DNA of 64,000 bases from Epiperipatus broadwayi. Lineage: Eukaryota > Onychophora > Udeonychophora > Euonychophora > Peripatidae. Location: positions 1,492,001-1,556,000 of the forward strand of contig JAQFVV010006310.1 in NCBI GenBank assembly GCA_028023455.1, in the 5' to 3' direction. Numbering within the stretch: position 1 is the stretch's first letter; each line of letters begins with the position of its first letter. Below the pieces are notes generated by a model that had not been told where the DNA came from, did no database searches, and saw only the letters and a program-made list of their open reading frames with translations. This document shows, piece by piece, positions 33,974 through 46,190 of this stretch. A program made the translations under genes and the position numbers.

Positions 33974-34964
33974 TATATAATTGAAGTCAGCTATGTGAAA
34001 AACTATTTTGGGAAGACGTGTTATTCTGTGCACCACATTCAATTTTGTTTACAATAAAGTACATTCAGATTGCTGAATGTGACTTGATGCAATGGCAAAG
34101 TGGCAAACTCTGGAGCTCATGGTGCAGATCTAACACTTTCAATATTCAAAATTTTTTTGAACTCCCAATTTAATTACAAAAACATTTGAATATGCAGTAT
34201 CTCATCATATTTTTCAGAATGTCCAACCAATGCTTACATTAATGTAAATATGAATTTATAAAACTGTTCAATTCTATACGTACATTGTAATTAAACTAAG
34301 ATACTTAGATGGATTAAATTCAAATGTGTTTTATTACTTTTTAGTAGATACTATTGATGATTCACAGCTGTTTTTTAACCATAGAATTTAAGTACTATTG
34401 ACTGGCTTTGTTTTAAAATTACTTTTTCTTCCAGTTCCATGTATCAACGTTAATATAATTTTTATGATTGATGAAGTTTATAATCTGATAATTGTTAACT
34501 GTTTACTTTTTGATTGTTTCGTAAATATTTTTTATTTTATTATTTGTTCTCTTAGATTGTAATTATGTCAATTTGCAACCTTGTTCATTTAAACATAAAT
34601 AAATATTTTTTTTGCTTATTATTATTATTTTTTTATTATTTTAATTATTATTATTACAGTATTATATATCTCAGAAATGCAATGAATTAAAGATAATATT
34701 AATCATGTGTATTCAGAGAAAACATTAAATACAGTACTATCTAAATGCATTTAAGTTGTATTTAATATTTTTAATGTTACTCCAAATATGATATTAATAT
34801 TGCTTTTAATTTATTTCATATTATTATTAATTTAATAAATTTTACATAAGAAATGTTGATATTTCCAAACAAAATGAAACCATAAAATGCTCATAATAAG
34901 AAAATATTTGAAATTTTTTAAAAAATATATATACATTAAAAGCTATACTAATCATTAAAATAAT
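33974..34964. other. unassigned AT-rich DNA
   Basis: No gene or repeat recognised; ATT-rich low-complexity stretch at about 34600-34660. Confidence 0.4.
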
Positions 34965-36625
34965 CAAAATTACCCCCAAATTCACCACTAAAACAGATTA
35001 ATCAAAGAAAATAAACTCTAAAACACAATCAATGGTTTCACTGCTACAGGTAAACTTCTCAAGGGTAAAGGACTGAAAGAAAACAAATTTATACTAAATA
35101 TTACAATTCCACTTACATCCCACACTCTGTTAATATTAAAAGAATTTTTAAACAAGTTAATTACTTCAGAATTATAAATTTTTAATAATAAAGATTCTTT
35201 AATTCTTCTTTTTATTAGTCATTCATTAGACTAGAGATTATCTAATAATAAATAATATTTCTGCAGTATAATGTTCACTACACCTCTCTTACACAAGGTA
35301 AGGAGTTTTCTATCAACTTTTAGCATCTTGTGGAAGGATGTAATCATAAACATATGGCCAAAGACATGAAAAAGATCTATAATCCCAATATGTTTTTTTA
35401 TTTTGAAGCAGCACTCATCAGTTGGCCTAGACTACAATTTCTTACACATATCTTTATTATTGTTTAGTATATATATAGCCAAATGACGAATGCTAAGTTC
35501 AGCATGAAATGTGCTTCTTGGAGATCATAAATATTTTTCACATGTCTTTGGTCATATGTTTATGATTACATCTTTCCACAAGGTATTAATACTAGATAGA
35601 AACCAGTCCCAATCTTGATTGAGAATGGTGTAGTGAAAATTATACTACAGAAAGATTCATCATTGGATAATCTCTAGTTTAGTGAATGATTAATGATTTG
35701 TGCCAAAGTTGTGAGGCTAGCAACATTTGACACTTTTCAAATAAACTGTAGCAATTTTTTATCTGTATATATACTAAACAATGATCAAGATATGTATAAG
35801 AAATTATGGTTTAGATCAATTCATGAATGTTGGTTCAGTATGAAATGTGTATCTTGGGAATCATATCTTTTTCACATGTCTTTGGTCATATATTTATGAT
35901 TAAATCCCTCCATAAGGTGTTAAAAGTTGATAGAAGCTGGTCCCTACCTTGTGTGAGAGTGGTATTGTGAAAATTATACTACAGAAATATTCATTAATGA
36001 AGTAGCTTTGTTTCAAAAAGGTCAATTTTATAAAGATTATTTGAGTGTTGGCTACTCTGATAAATCTGTTAAAAGTATTTTATTTAATAGTAATTATTAT
36101 AATATGAAGGATAAAGAAAAGTATGATTTTATTTCTTTGCCTTTTAAAGTGTCTTCTTATAGAATTGTATGCGAAAGTAATAATTTGTTTGGAAATAAAA
36201 TTGTTTGGAAAAGGGGTATTACTTTGAATAATTTATTAAATAATACAAAGGAAATTTTTGATAGAAAGACTATTCCTGGAGTAGTGTATATTATTGCTTG
36301 TTTTTTGTAAAAGAAGGTATATATAGACCATAGTATTTTGAATTTAAATGAAAGAATAAAGATACATAAAAGTAAGATTAGAAATAAATATGTCAGCTCT
36401 GCTTTATGTATCCATGAAAGAGATGCATGTACACTATTAATTTTAATGAGACCAAGGTTGTCTTCTTTGGAAGTGAGAATTAAAAAATCTTTATTATTAA
36501 AAATTTATGATTCTGATGCAATTAACTTGTTTAAAAGTTTTTTTCAACATTGATCTTGTTTTAGAGTTTATTTTCTTTGGATAATCTGGTTTAGTAGTGA
36601 ATTTGGGTTAATTTTGATATATAAA
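34965..36625. mobile_element. Penelope-like element 2, rearranged
   Basis: The outer ends are inverted: 34965-35035 matches 36545-36620 in reverse (shared 'agaaaataaactctaaaac'), and 35150-35215 is the reverse of 36480-36535. Inside, a roughly 200-bp module occurs three times: inverted at about 35205-35400, and direct at about 35490-35690 and 35820-36000 (shared 'gtctttggtcatat', 'gaaaattatactacagaaa'). The result is a minus-sense 3' scrap on the left and a plus-sense linker plus endonuclease on the right, i.e. head-to-head with tandem terminal repeats. It is a different PLE lineage from element 1. Confidence 0.7.
36008..36553 (+). pseudogene. PLE linker and GIY-YIG endonuclease, one stop codon (element 2)
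   Basis: A single frame runs from ATG 36008 to TGA 36551-36553 and is interrupted only by TAA 36308-36310. The linker is GQFYKDYLSVGYSDKSVKSIL and WKRGITLNNLLNNTKEIFDRK, with GVVYIIACFL then the stop, KKVYIDHS, LNLNERIKIHKSKIRNKYVS, SALCIHERDAC and LSSLEVRIKKSLLLKIYDS. The position usually YVG or YIG reads YID, and the Cys pair is incomplete. The Arg-His helix (ERIKIHK) and the acidic helix (LEVRIKKSLLL) remain. It is inactive or decayed, but the reading frame is well preserved. Confidence 0.65.
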
Positions 36626-38754
36626 TATTGTTACATAGGCCCCTTACATCCCTCCAATACCAATTACACACCTTGTGGCCTGATCCAAATCCAAGACCCA
36701 TGAAATTAATGTTATTTATTAATCATGAAATTAATAAAAATTAAAGCACTATAATTGACAAACCATTAATTACAACACACATTTAAACCCTAATTTAATT
36801 ATATAATAAATACATATCTCAATTTCAAGATAACTAACCTTTAGTAATTATTACCTTGTTAAGTGTGATATAACTTTAACATACTATAACAATGTATAGT
36901 AAATACGATCGGATAAAATGAACACAATCAAAAAATGAAAATTTATATTAAAGAACAATGGACTTAAATGAGACAAACTTGCTGTTTTTTCAACAACGAG
37001 CTTCTCCAAAAAGAGAAAAAATTTCTCATCTGAATAATCTACAAAAATTGAGTTGAAATAATATTAAAAACCAATATCTGAAGATCCGAGAAAGCAAGAT
37101 CAAGCACATAGAATTAAAGTTAGCTAACTGAGAAATTCAAAATTAAAATCTTCAAAAATAAATTCAGATCATTCGAATTTCCAAAGTGTCTGTAATTTTA
37201 AGTTTTAGATCAAATTATCTAGATCTGAGGATATCTCATAATACAAGTAATATTGCTATTAATTCACTCAAAATAATTCATTAAAGAAATATATAAATAA
37301 TGATACAGACAAATATGCATTGCTAAGTCACAAGTGACACCGGGGAAAGAAAGTTGTCACTCATGGAGCTATAACTGTCAGAACTAGGATGGAATTGATT
37401 TAGTACTTTACATCTGTGCTATAAAACATCAAGTCGATTCTTAATAAATGGATTCAATAACTCTCCACTTCAAAGCAGGAATTCCAAGAATGTAAAGGAT
37501 AAGTGACTTAATGGATGTTTTAGAACATTAACAATTAACCATCTATACCTGAAATAGATTAATGAGGATTACCAGAATGATTCACTAAGACATTTTTTCT
37601 TATAAACTTCAAAACTAAATTTAGCTTGACATTAATTTTATTTAATTGTCTATTTGATATAAATGTTTTTCTTATCTTCACTTTAATATGGCTACAAAAT
37701 GGGGGATATAAGTGTTTGTACGTAACATAATGGAGAAATATTGTTGCCTTTAGTGTAAGTAAACTAAAATATAGTTTACAATGTATGCTTACTTGCATGC
37801 ATACAAATCTGATCATCATCAAAGGGGACAAAAGTTAAGATTTTACCTAATACATATTTATTCCAAACATTTGTACAATTACCCCATAAATATTTTTCTT
37901 TGTTTATTTATACTAATAGTTAAGTTAAATGTTTTCGGTATACTTGACTAACTATTTCTGTCATAAATTGTCTTCCTTGTCTGTATCATAACTATAGCAT
38001 ATAATAGGGGTATCCCATATTACCACTATGACAGATAGGAATCTAATATACCAAGTTAATTAAAATAAAGTGAATTGTGATTTTTAAATAAAAATATAGT
38101 AAGCAAAAATTATTGAGATAATCATAAACATAATATAAATTTTATTTACGTTAATCGGGACATCAAATATAAACAAAGAGTATTCACAAATATCGAATTA
38201 AAGATTTGATAATTTGTTATACATTTTCTTTGTTAAAAATATTAATCACTGCATTTATAGTTGTTAAATATATTCAAATGTTAAATTAAAAACTTGGTGT
38301 AATTTTCTAAATTAATCTTTCAATTGATCATATCTTCTCACATATTTATAAATATTTTTACCCATTTACATATAACTTCATATTCACACCTACCATTAAT
38401 TGCCTACACATATTTATACCTAGCTGTATTTTTATACCTTGAACTAGATGATTATGCTGATTCTTCATGAGTTTGAAACCTGGGAATAATCAAAAAGAAA
38501 GACAACGTGGATAAGGTAAATTTAGGTATATATTTAATATTTGATTATTAACCTCTCCTCTTCTAAGAATGAAATTATAGTGTATGTGGTATATATAGGT
38601 ACAAGGATCAAAGATAGTCTCTCTTGCTCATTGTGGTAACCTAGATTACCTATTTTCATACTAGGTAAAAGCCTGTTTCATTACAATATGTATAGATAGA
38701 ATACTGTTAGTCTGGATAATTATAAATTGTAAAATTCTATTATTTTGACAAAAT
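36626..38754. other. unassigned AT-rich DNA
   Basis: No recognisable coding, repeat or RNA feature. The minus-strand frame 37831-37559 has no family signature. Confidence 0.4.
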
Positions 38755-38830
38755 GTCCTGCATATGGTAGAGTATTCAGATTCTGGATCATATGGTACTC
38801 AGATTGATTCCAATCCTGGTACCTCTAGTA
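38755..38830 (+). repeat. tRNA-like (SINE-type) sequence
   Basis: 'tggtagagtattcagat' resembles a tRNA D-arm/A box, and 'gattgattccaatcc' about 30 bases later resembles the T-arm/B box with a short GATTG/CAATC stem. Acceptor-stem pairing is poor, so it is more likely a remnant of a tRNA-derived SINE than a tRNA gene. Confidence 0.35.
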
Positions 38831-39499
38831 TTTGAACTTCTTATGAATTTCAGAGTGATAAAGCTATTTGATTTTTTTTTTATGCAGACAGTTATGAAAG
38901 CTTCACAACTATCAAGCTTTATTATCTTAGTATGAATTACCATTTACATAAGTAGATATTTTTTTATTTAATTTTATAATTCTCATATATTTAAAGTAAT
39001 AAACAGAAAGCAGCAAATAAATTAGTTTATATATATACATTTGGGTACTTATTGCATGCACACTTTGCCTGTTGAGGGAGGTATCACCCTCATATCACAA
39101 GATACAAAAAAACTAATCAATAACTAGCATATATTTTTAAAAAAAAAAACAAGTAGAAAATACTATAATGTTTAATAATATAGTTTATTTAGAAAGTAGA
39201 CCTGAAAATAGTATATTTAGCAATCAAGTCATGCACAATGATATTCAATAATTCAGAGCAATAGAAGTATTCTGTTATAAATTAGCAATGAGAGTAAATG
39301 CAATCCCAAAAGAAATTAAATTACAAAACCAATCCATGGATTGTATACAAATAAAGATTCAACAAAACAAAAAGAAGAATGCAATATTGTTGAACAATTT
39401 AAATGTAAAATTAATAAAATTTTGAAATCTAAAATAAGTACAGTATATAAATAAGTTGATTTAGTGGCTTTATAAAATCCTTCAATTCAACCATTATAG
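38831..39499. other. unassigned AT-rich DNA
   Basis: No feature recognised. Confidence 0.35.
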
Positions 39500-39555
39500 C
39501 TATTAAACATCACATGACCACTACTTCTTATGCTTGTGCATAACTGTTGTTAAAA

Positions 39556-39597
39556 CTGATGAAATCCACAAGCCAGAAACTAGTCTGAGGATATTGG
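39556..39597 (+). ncRNA. hammerhead motif, 5' strand of stem I missing
   Basis: Perfect core boxes CUGAUGA and GAAA, the self-complementary ACUAGU and a GUC cleavage triplet, followed by UGAGGAUAUUGG as in the best copy. The bases before CUGAUGA belong to the inverted scrap, so the 5' strand of stem I is gone. Stem II is weakened (AUC/GCC). Confidence 0.5.
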
Positions 39598-39997
39598 ATG
39601 AGTAGGCACTAGATGGGGATTTTATGCACAAGCCTTCTGGCATCCATTGATTACTTTAGCTTGCTGTGTGTGGCAATATGTATAGTGAGTTTTGCCTGTT
39701 TTAACAAGAGTTATACACAAGCATAAGAGGTGGTGGTCATGTGATGTTTATTGGCTTAAAACCAATCCTGCCTAATAGGATAGTGGTGGCTATGGTTATT
39801 AAAGAACCAAAGACACCAAAATGTATGGGTGATGAACTGAGTTCAGACCCATATGACTATATAAGCTAATGATTTTGGATTGAAAAGATTAAGGTGTTTT
39901 CAGTTTAAGACTCATAGTTTTGTAGTTAAGTGGAGATAAAAGGTGGCTGCTGGAGGGTTGCATTAGATCCTAAGATCTAGGTGCAGTGCTCTCAGAT

Positions 39998-40051
39998 CTA
40001 AGGCACCTCACTGACAAAGGCCACAAGCCAGAAACTATTCTGGAGATATTG
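39998..40051 (+). ncRNA. hammerhead motif, complete layout but mutated core
   Basis: CUGACAA replaces CUGAUGA (catalytic G8 lost), stem II GGC/GCC with a CACAA loop is good, then GAAACUAUUC (GUC changed to UUC). Stem I pairs only partly. It is probably inactive, but in exact register with 39556-39597. Confidence 0.5.
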
Positions 40052-40165
40052 GATGAGTAGGCACTAGATGGGGATTTTATGCACAAGCCTTCTGGCATCC
40101 ATTGATTACATTAGCTTGCTATGTGTGGCAATACATATAGTGAGTTTTGCCTGTTTTAACAACAT

Positions 40166-43100
40166 TATAGCTATTGATATGAGAGTCATGATTTGTATTT
40201 GTCCACAACTATACAGATCAGTGACTGTTACATTTTATTTATGAAGAAGATGAGAGCAGTAGTCATGGGTTCTGAATAAAATTCTAGTAATGTCTAGGTG
40301 TTTTTATTGTTGGAGAAGAAATTTATTTAGAACCTCATAAGAAAGTTGAACGATTTGAACTTGGACTATATTAAAAGAATTAACATTTTATAAATTGGTA
40401 AATATGATTTTTCATCAATTTTAACTTTATTTATTTACTTGTTATTTTTTCTTTACATGACTTTATGAATATGAAGGTTAAACATTAGAAAAAAATTATT
40501 ACAAAAAAACTGATGCTTTTGAATTGTGGTATCAGCAAAGACTTGACAATTCCATGGATAGCAAGAAAAATAAACCAGTAAAAACTTGACCACATCAAAC
40601 CAAACAAACACAAATTCTTCATCTTCAGGTAGCAAATTATTCGGGAAAAATGTTTTTATATGATCACCATGAATCATAAACTTGATAGCTTCTAATAGCA
40701 ATAATAACTTAATGTTTAGATTTTTTAATGAGAATAAACTATGGCTAAATTCAATGTTTTCTCTGCATATGCATAAAATAAGTGAGAGTTTTTAAACTAA
40801 ATATTCAAATGACATTTGCTTCAAGATAACTAAGTCTTTTATGGAATGCATTAGAGTTTTTTCATCCAAAAGAATCTATTTGAAAAATCGATTTTTATTT
40901 TAAAATGCTAATGAATAAATATTTCACATTCTCAAAGCCTCATTATTCCTGTCTTGAAATAAGATCTTTAATTTCTGTACAAAATTATTAACAGTTCAAT
41001 TTTATAAGAATACCATGATGAGGGATCAAATACTGTTGAAAGGGATGTGCAATATTTTTGATCTAGTTGCCTTGACTACTGATAATTTATAGTATCAAAA
41101 TCTATTCAATATTTGTTTCCATAATAATTGAAATGGATATATTTATATTTTTTCAGTAGAAATAGTTTTAAAGATAAATACATTTAATTTTTAAAAAAAA
41201 TGTTTTGTAATGTGTTTCAGTAATACTTATTTATGATCCATGCATAATAACATAAACTCAAGACTATATAAGGAAGTATGGAGAGATATATAATAGTTTT
41301 TAAAAGGAAACAAAATATATGTTTGAAAGAACAATTGCAGATTAATGTTAGCATTGAGAGAATTGAAATAAAGCTATGGTAATTGGAAATGGAAATAATG
41401 TTTTTAATTCTACAATTGAAGTTCTAAGTTGGAATGATGAGATAAGAAGTTTGATAGAGTAATGTGAAAAAGCTATGGATTGGAAATATTGAAATAAACT
41501 CAGAGATTATAATGCAATAATTCCATAATAAATTGATAATAATTTACACTCATCAAACACTCTGGCAAAAATTGAACAATACGACCAGTGACTGCTATGG
41601 AAAACTATAGAGATTTTTTAAAGGACTAAGAGCATAAATGAAGTGTGAATTGAAAAAAATTAATAATATTTGGAAAAAGCTATTAGAGGATAAAATCTTT
41701 TTTAAAACTTCTCACCCAATAGAATTTGAGAATGAGAAAATAACAAAAATAATGATTTTAAGTCTCTCCATAAATATGATTTGATAAAGAAGAAACTCTG
41801 AGGAACGTACTTGTTATTGTATTGAAACATCGGCTATTTAGCTATCATATTTTTACTACATGGAAGCTCCTGAAAATAATACTGTGAATATGTATATTAT
41901 TCTTATTGAAAAATCATGCATTTCTGCAAACTACTGGTTTGCTTCTATTTCAATGGTATTTTTAATATAATAATATTTTTTGTCTTTAAACTCTTTTTCA
42001 TCTATTATTTAAAACATTGAAATTGTTGATTTTATATAATTTTTATTCTAAAATTCCTATGTTTTAATCTTTTCTTCAGGTATATTAAACATAATTCTAT
42101 AATTAAATAAATAAATCAAAATTATTAAAACGTCAAAATTAAATTTTTAAAATTAATAATAAGAATAATGTATAGGAAATATAAATGTATTTGATAGTAT
42201 TTGTAGAAGTGTTTTGAGCTCATTATTTTGATTTGCTTGTTTTAATTATAGGATGTATATTTAATATCCCTGAAGATGACTTATACCTAAAAGATTGAAA
42301 CATAAGAATTTTGTAATAAAAAATTATATAAAACTTAGAAATTTTCAAAGTTTTTAATACAGTTATAAAAAGTTTAAATATAAAAATAATAATACCCCTT
42401 ATATATGTTACATCAATATTCTAAATATATATTTATTGGGAGTTGTAAATTAGTTCTATATATAAAAAATAAATAAAGATAAAGTAAATAAAAATAGAAT
42501 AGGTTTTTTTGTGTGTGTGTTTTAAATAAAGTATTAACTTCTAAAATCAGGTAAATTTATCTTATATTAGACATATTAATATCCATTAGCTTAACATTAC
42601 CAGATTTATTCTTTAATTTTTCATTTTTTTTAATATTTTTTTAAAGTGCATGAATATAAATAACTTTATATATAGAAAACATCCATAAAGAATAATTAAA
42701 GAAAACTTACATAATATTTAAAATATAAAATAATAAATATAAAGTAAGATTTTTTTTTTTTTAATCAGAAGAGAATTATACCCTCCTCTGCTGTTTTAAT
42801 ACCTCAACATTATTTTGTTGGGTATGGAGGATACTCTCAAACAAAAGACAAGATAGAGACTGAAAAAAATAAGAGTAACTATCTTATCTTTATACCTAAA
42901 TTCACTTACATAAGCCAATCTAAAGTGTCTTGGAATAAGAGTGTGAAAGTCCTCCATTAATCTATTTGCTTTATATTGACCAGGTTTTATATTTTGTATT
43001 CATTTAATAAAATGTTTTGTTATTTGTATATAATAAAAAAAAATGAATTCAATGTATGTTAAATTTTTTAAATTAAATATTTTTTTGTCTTTATAAATTA

Positions 43101-43597
43101 AATCATTTAAAATAATGCTCAATTCTATATGTGAGAATGTTTTGAAAATTTACAGTTTTGAATCTATGCTTTAGTTGGATGTGAATAATGAAAAAACAAT
43201 GACAAGAAAAATAAAATTAATCACAATCATTGTTGAAACATCCAAAATTTTCTGGGATATGTTTTTATAGACTAGTATCTTAAAATTTCAATTAAGAAGC
43301 AAAAGTACTATATTGAATGCCAAGTGGATCAATTACTAAAGTTTATCATAATTCAAAAGTTAACAAATTATTCTTATATCACTGTAATTTAAAAATATAT
43401 GCATTTAGGCACTATCATAAGAAAAGCCATTAATAACTGCATATTTACTGAAGCTTAGTGCTTTTGAAGACTACATATTGTAATGGTATATAAATATGCC
43501 ATTACATTAATTTAAAATAAAAACTAAGTTCGCAAATAAAAATACATTTATTAAAAATATAAAAGCTAAAATTAAAGAGTTGTTAAATGTATATATA
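40166..43597. other. unassigned AT-rich DNA
   Basis: No gene recognised. Around 42258-42300 a string, CUGAAGA ... GAAAC, resembles the PLE/hammerhead signature but lacks supporting stems. The minus-strand frame 40701-40453 has no family signature. Confidence 0.35.
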
Positions 43598-45190
43598 TAT
43601 TCGCACAGATGCAAAACTTTAAAAATATTTTTTTTTTAATAAATAAAAGTATTTGAACGTACTTTGTTATAAAAAAGTACAAGATTTAAAGATAAAATAT
43701 TTTTGTAAATGGAAATGATTGTTTTATAAATTAATTGAAAAGCAAGCTAGCCCTTGGGCTTTTGTATAATTAAAAAGTCTGATGAAAGATAGATAAGAAA
43801 ATAAAGAATTAGCTTGTCCAATATAAAAGCAGCAAATAAAGGCCCGGACCATAATGAAAAAATGGAACAGTGATGTTTTTGTTCGTGGAATCCATAGGAG
43901 GATTATAAAAAGAGAAATATTGAGTTTTCCTGACAGTTCCAACTTGATTTTGTGAGAAGAACGATAAGACACACTTGTCATTCTCTCTCACTTATTTTAA
44001 AAATGAAATGACTGTGATACCAGAATGGAACCAGCTAAGGCTATCTCCAGAATATCAGACCGGTCTTCCATGAAAGTCTTCATGGGAATACACCAGGAAC
44101 CAGGAGCTCTTCTACTGTAAGATATAAATGGGAAAAATTTTACTACAAATAATTAAGAACTTTAAAGATTTAACAAGCTAAACATTTTTTTAATGAACTT
44201 TAATCTGACTTTCCAAATTAATAATTAATGTTTAAATTTTATATAGTTAAGTTTGCTAAAATCATTTCCATTTTTTTTATTTCTATTAATATTTATTTGT
44301 ACAAATTGTTTAAATGCATAGAATTTAAGTTGGGTATGGATGTTGCATGGATTTGTTAGCTGTTAATTATGTTGTGGTTTTCATATTTGATTAGAATATA
44401 TAAGTCTTTGATGCCAATGCGGCATCTTATGATGAATGCCATTGGGTTTCTTGTATTCCCTCTGCAATTGACATTATCGATGACTTTGTATTTTGATCAG
44501 TTATGTTTATTTTGGAATGTTTTTAACCATGGAATCTATGCAGCCGATCTATACTCAACATTATAAAACAAATTTTATAAAATTCATCTGTGCGAACATA
44601 TATAAATGTTAAATTTAAGTTGGGCATGAATGGCTATATAGATTTGTAAAGTTATATATAGTTTAAGGGAGGGTAATCTTAGGTTATTTGTTTCGTAGCT
44701 AAATTGGGTCAATGGATTGGATGTATTGATGTAATTAGTAAATGTAGCATGAGATCTGCTATGGGCAGGATTGCATATATATGCTGCACACCCCCTGTTT
44801 GCCTAATGGAATTGGATAGTAAGACGGAAGATGCGGTTCATTCCTATGGAGTTTTTTGTTTATTGTTCTTCTCGCCAGAAGATGTAGCATTCCTGTTTGG
44901 TTGAGAGACAATGTCTTCTCTAACTCTACTTACTGTTCAGATGTACATTCCTGACAGTATAGTATTTTGTGCTGTTGTATTCATGCTGCATTGAATACAT
45001 CAATGTATCAGATGGATTGACGCCGGTTTGACTGTGAACTTTTGGCCTAAGGTTAAATAAGGGATAGAATATTTTCTTTTCAAATGCAGATCTATGTAGT
45101 CTATTCATACTCGATGATCTCTATAAAAAAATATTAAATTTATTCATACTCGACAATCTTAAAATAAATATAAATTTCATCTGTGTAGAT
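43598..45190. repeat. duplicated non-coding module X, copy 1
   Basis: Starts 'ttcgcacagatg', has the inverse 'catctgtgcgaa' at 44585-44596, and a weaker one ('catctgtg') at 45175. It matches 49030-50435 through shared blocks: 'ggaaatgattgtt', 'gcccttggg', the 'aagttgggcatgaatgg' type segment, and 'taacattataaaa' near the right end. The inverted termini suggest a non-autonomous DNA transposon with an internal duplicated end. The open frames inside are not conserved in copy 2. Confidence 0.5.
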
Positions 45191-45384
45191 GATTTAAAAT
45201 TTTAAAATAATAAGTTAAATTAAAAGAATGTTAAAATCTAAAATAATAAATATTATTCCTCAAAATTTAAAATGATTCAAAATTTATATGTGCGTAAATA
45301 AATGTTTGTGTGTTAATTACTGGCAGTGGCTTTTATTTTTTTATATATATTTAAGATACAAATTAATCAAGTTATTTATTATCT

Positions 45385-45510
45385 CTGCATCTCCATGAGC
45401 TAGTGACATTGGGCTAACGGTCTAAATATTAAAATAAAGTGGGATCTTAACAGCGTATCTGCCTACTTTATACATTTTTCTAGGTTCAAATGCCTAGATG
45501 GTGCCCTTGT
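45385..45510 (+). repeat. tRNA-like tail of module X, copy 1
   Basis: 'gagctagtgacattggg' resembles an A box and 'ggttcaaatgcc' a B box, about 95 bases apart (too far for a normal tRNA). The same pair is at 50620-50745. It is probably a tRNA-derived SINE remnant joined to module X before duplication. Confidence 0.35.
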
Positions 45511-45604
45511 AGTGCAGATTATGGTAAGATTCGATCTTCACTTTCTTTTGGAACGTTATAATATGGTCTCATATTCTTAGCATTGAGATTTACATGAATG
45601 GGTG

Positions 45605-45606
<2 letters not shown>

Positions 45607-45646
<40 letters not shown>
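45607..45646. repeat. (TA)20 microsatellite
   Basis: Forty bases of uninterrupted TA just outside the 3' side of the PLE 3 relic. Confidence 0.95.
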
Positions 45647-45649
<3 letters not shown>

Positions 45650-45689
45650 TGAGGTTATGTAATTATATGTAAATTATATTGCCCATTTC

Positions 45690-46190
45690 TTTGATAGGGG
45701 AACAGGATTCCTTTCTATTCATGGCATTAGTTATTGGCTATATGCCACAACTCTTTGCACTTGGCATCATTTTGCTCTTTATATGCGATGTTGGCAGCTA
45801 TGGGTTTGAGTATATTTTCCATTGCATTTTGGTAATCGAGGAAACTAGAATTGTGTTCAGGGTTGTTTGTGGCTCTTTCATAGAGGTATTTGTGTTGAGA
45901 GATCTTTGTAAAGGAGCATGCACATGATTCACCATAGTAGATAGCGCTGCATTCTGCCTGGGGGTATACAATTTTATATACAGTGTGCAGGGTTTGATTG
46001 TTATGGAATCTATCTTTAGAATTATTTATGAGTCTGTTTATTGTGGGAGGAGTGTGATAGCTTACTCGATGGGTTTGTGAGCGGAAATTGGTCAAATAAT
46101 TTACATATACTCATTACATATATATATATATTGTACCATTATTGTTGGTGTATGTGTTTGGCATTCTATCATGAAGGATTGCTGAGAGAA
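45690..46190 (-). mobile_element. Penelope-like element 3 (fragment)
   Basis: Minus-strand linker plus endonuclease of a third PLE lineage. Upstream coding resemblance (KNAFLSAILHDRMPNTYTNNNG) begins near 46190 and is broken by a short TA-rich stretch at about 46112-46132. No inverted or tandem partner was found. Confidence 0.65.
45727..46095 (-). pseudogene. PLE GIY-YIG endonuclease fragment (element 3)
   Basis: Open over about 122 residues. THRVSYHTPPTINRLINNSKD matches the PLE linker (compare element 1, AWRTPPNLNRLINN). HTVYKIVYPQAECSAIYYGES is the GIY-YIG strand pair and Cys region, with YYG in place of YVG. ISQHKYLYERATNN corresponds to the helix after YVGET, but its catalytic Arg is missing. 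NIAYKEQNDAKCKELWHIANN replaces the KESxII helix without a clear catalytic Glu context. The domain is recognisable but probably inactive. Confidence 0.65.

Larger units (their letters stand above)
39500..40165. repeat. tandem of the 455-bp ribozyme unit
   Basis: A 50-base inverted scrap (39505-39555, the reverse of about 39700-39755) is followed by two direct plus-sense units. The first is truncated at its left end (39556 onward) and the second is nearly complete to 40163. The distance between equivalent cleavage positions in the two hammerhead motifs (39585 and 40040) is 455 bp, the same as the 454-bp unit measured at 20810-21263. Each unit ends 'gtgagttttgcctgtttta'. No open reading frame. 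The layout of slightly more than one unit in tandem, with a ribozyme per unit, is that of animal retrozymes. Confidence 0.75.

Noticed and set aside
43762-43790. CUGAUGA followed by GAAAA, hammerhead-like
   Set aside because: No stem II or stem I pairing, and the second module copy lacks the core box.
44704-44904. 66-residue open frame in module X
   Set aside because: The frame is not conserved in the second copy of the module.
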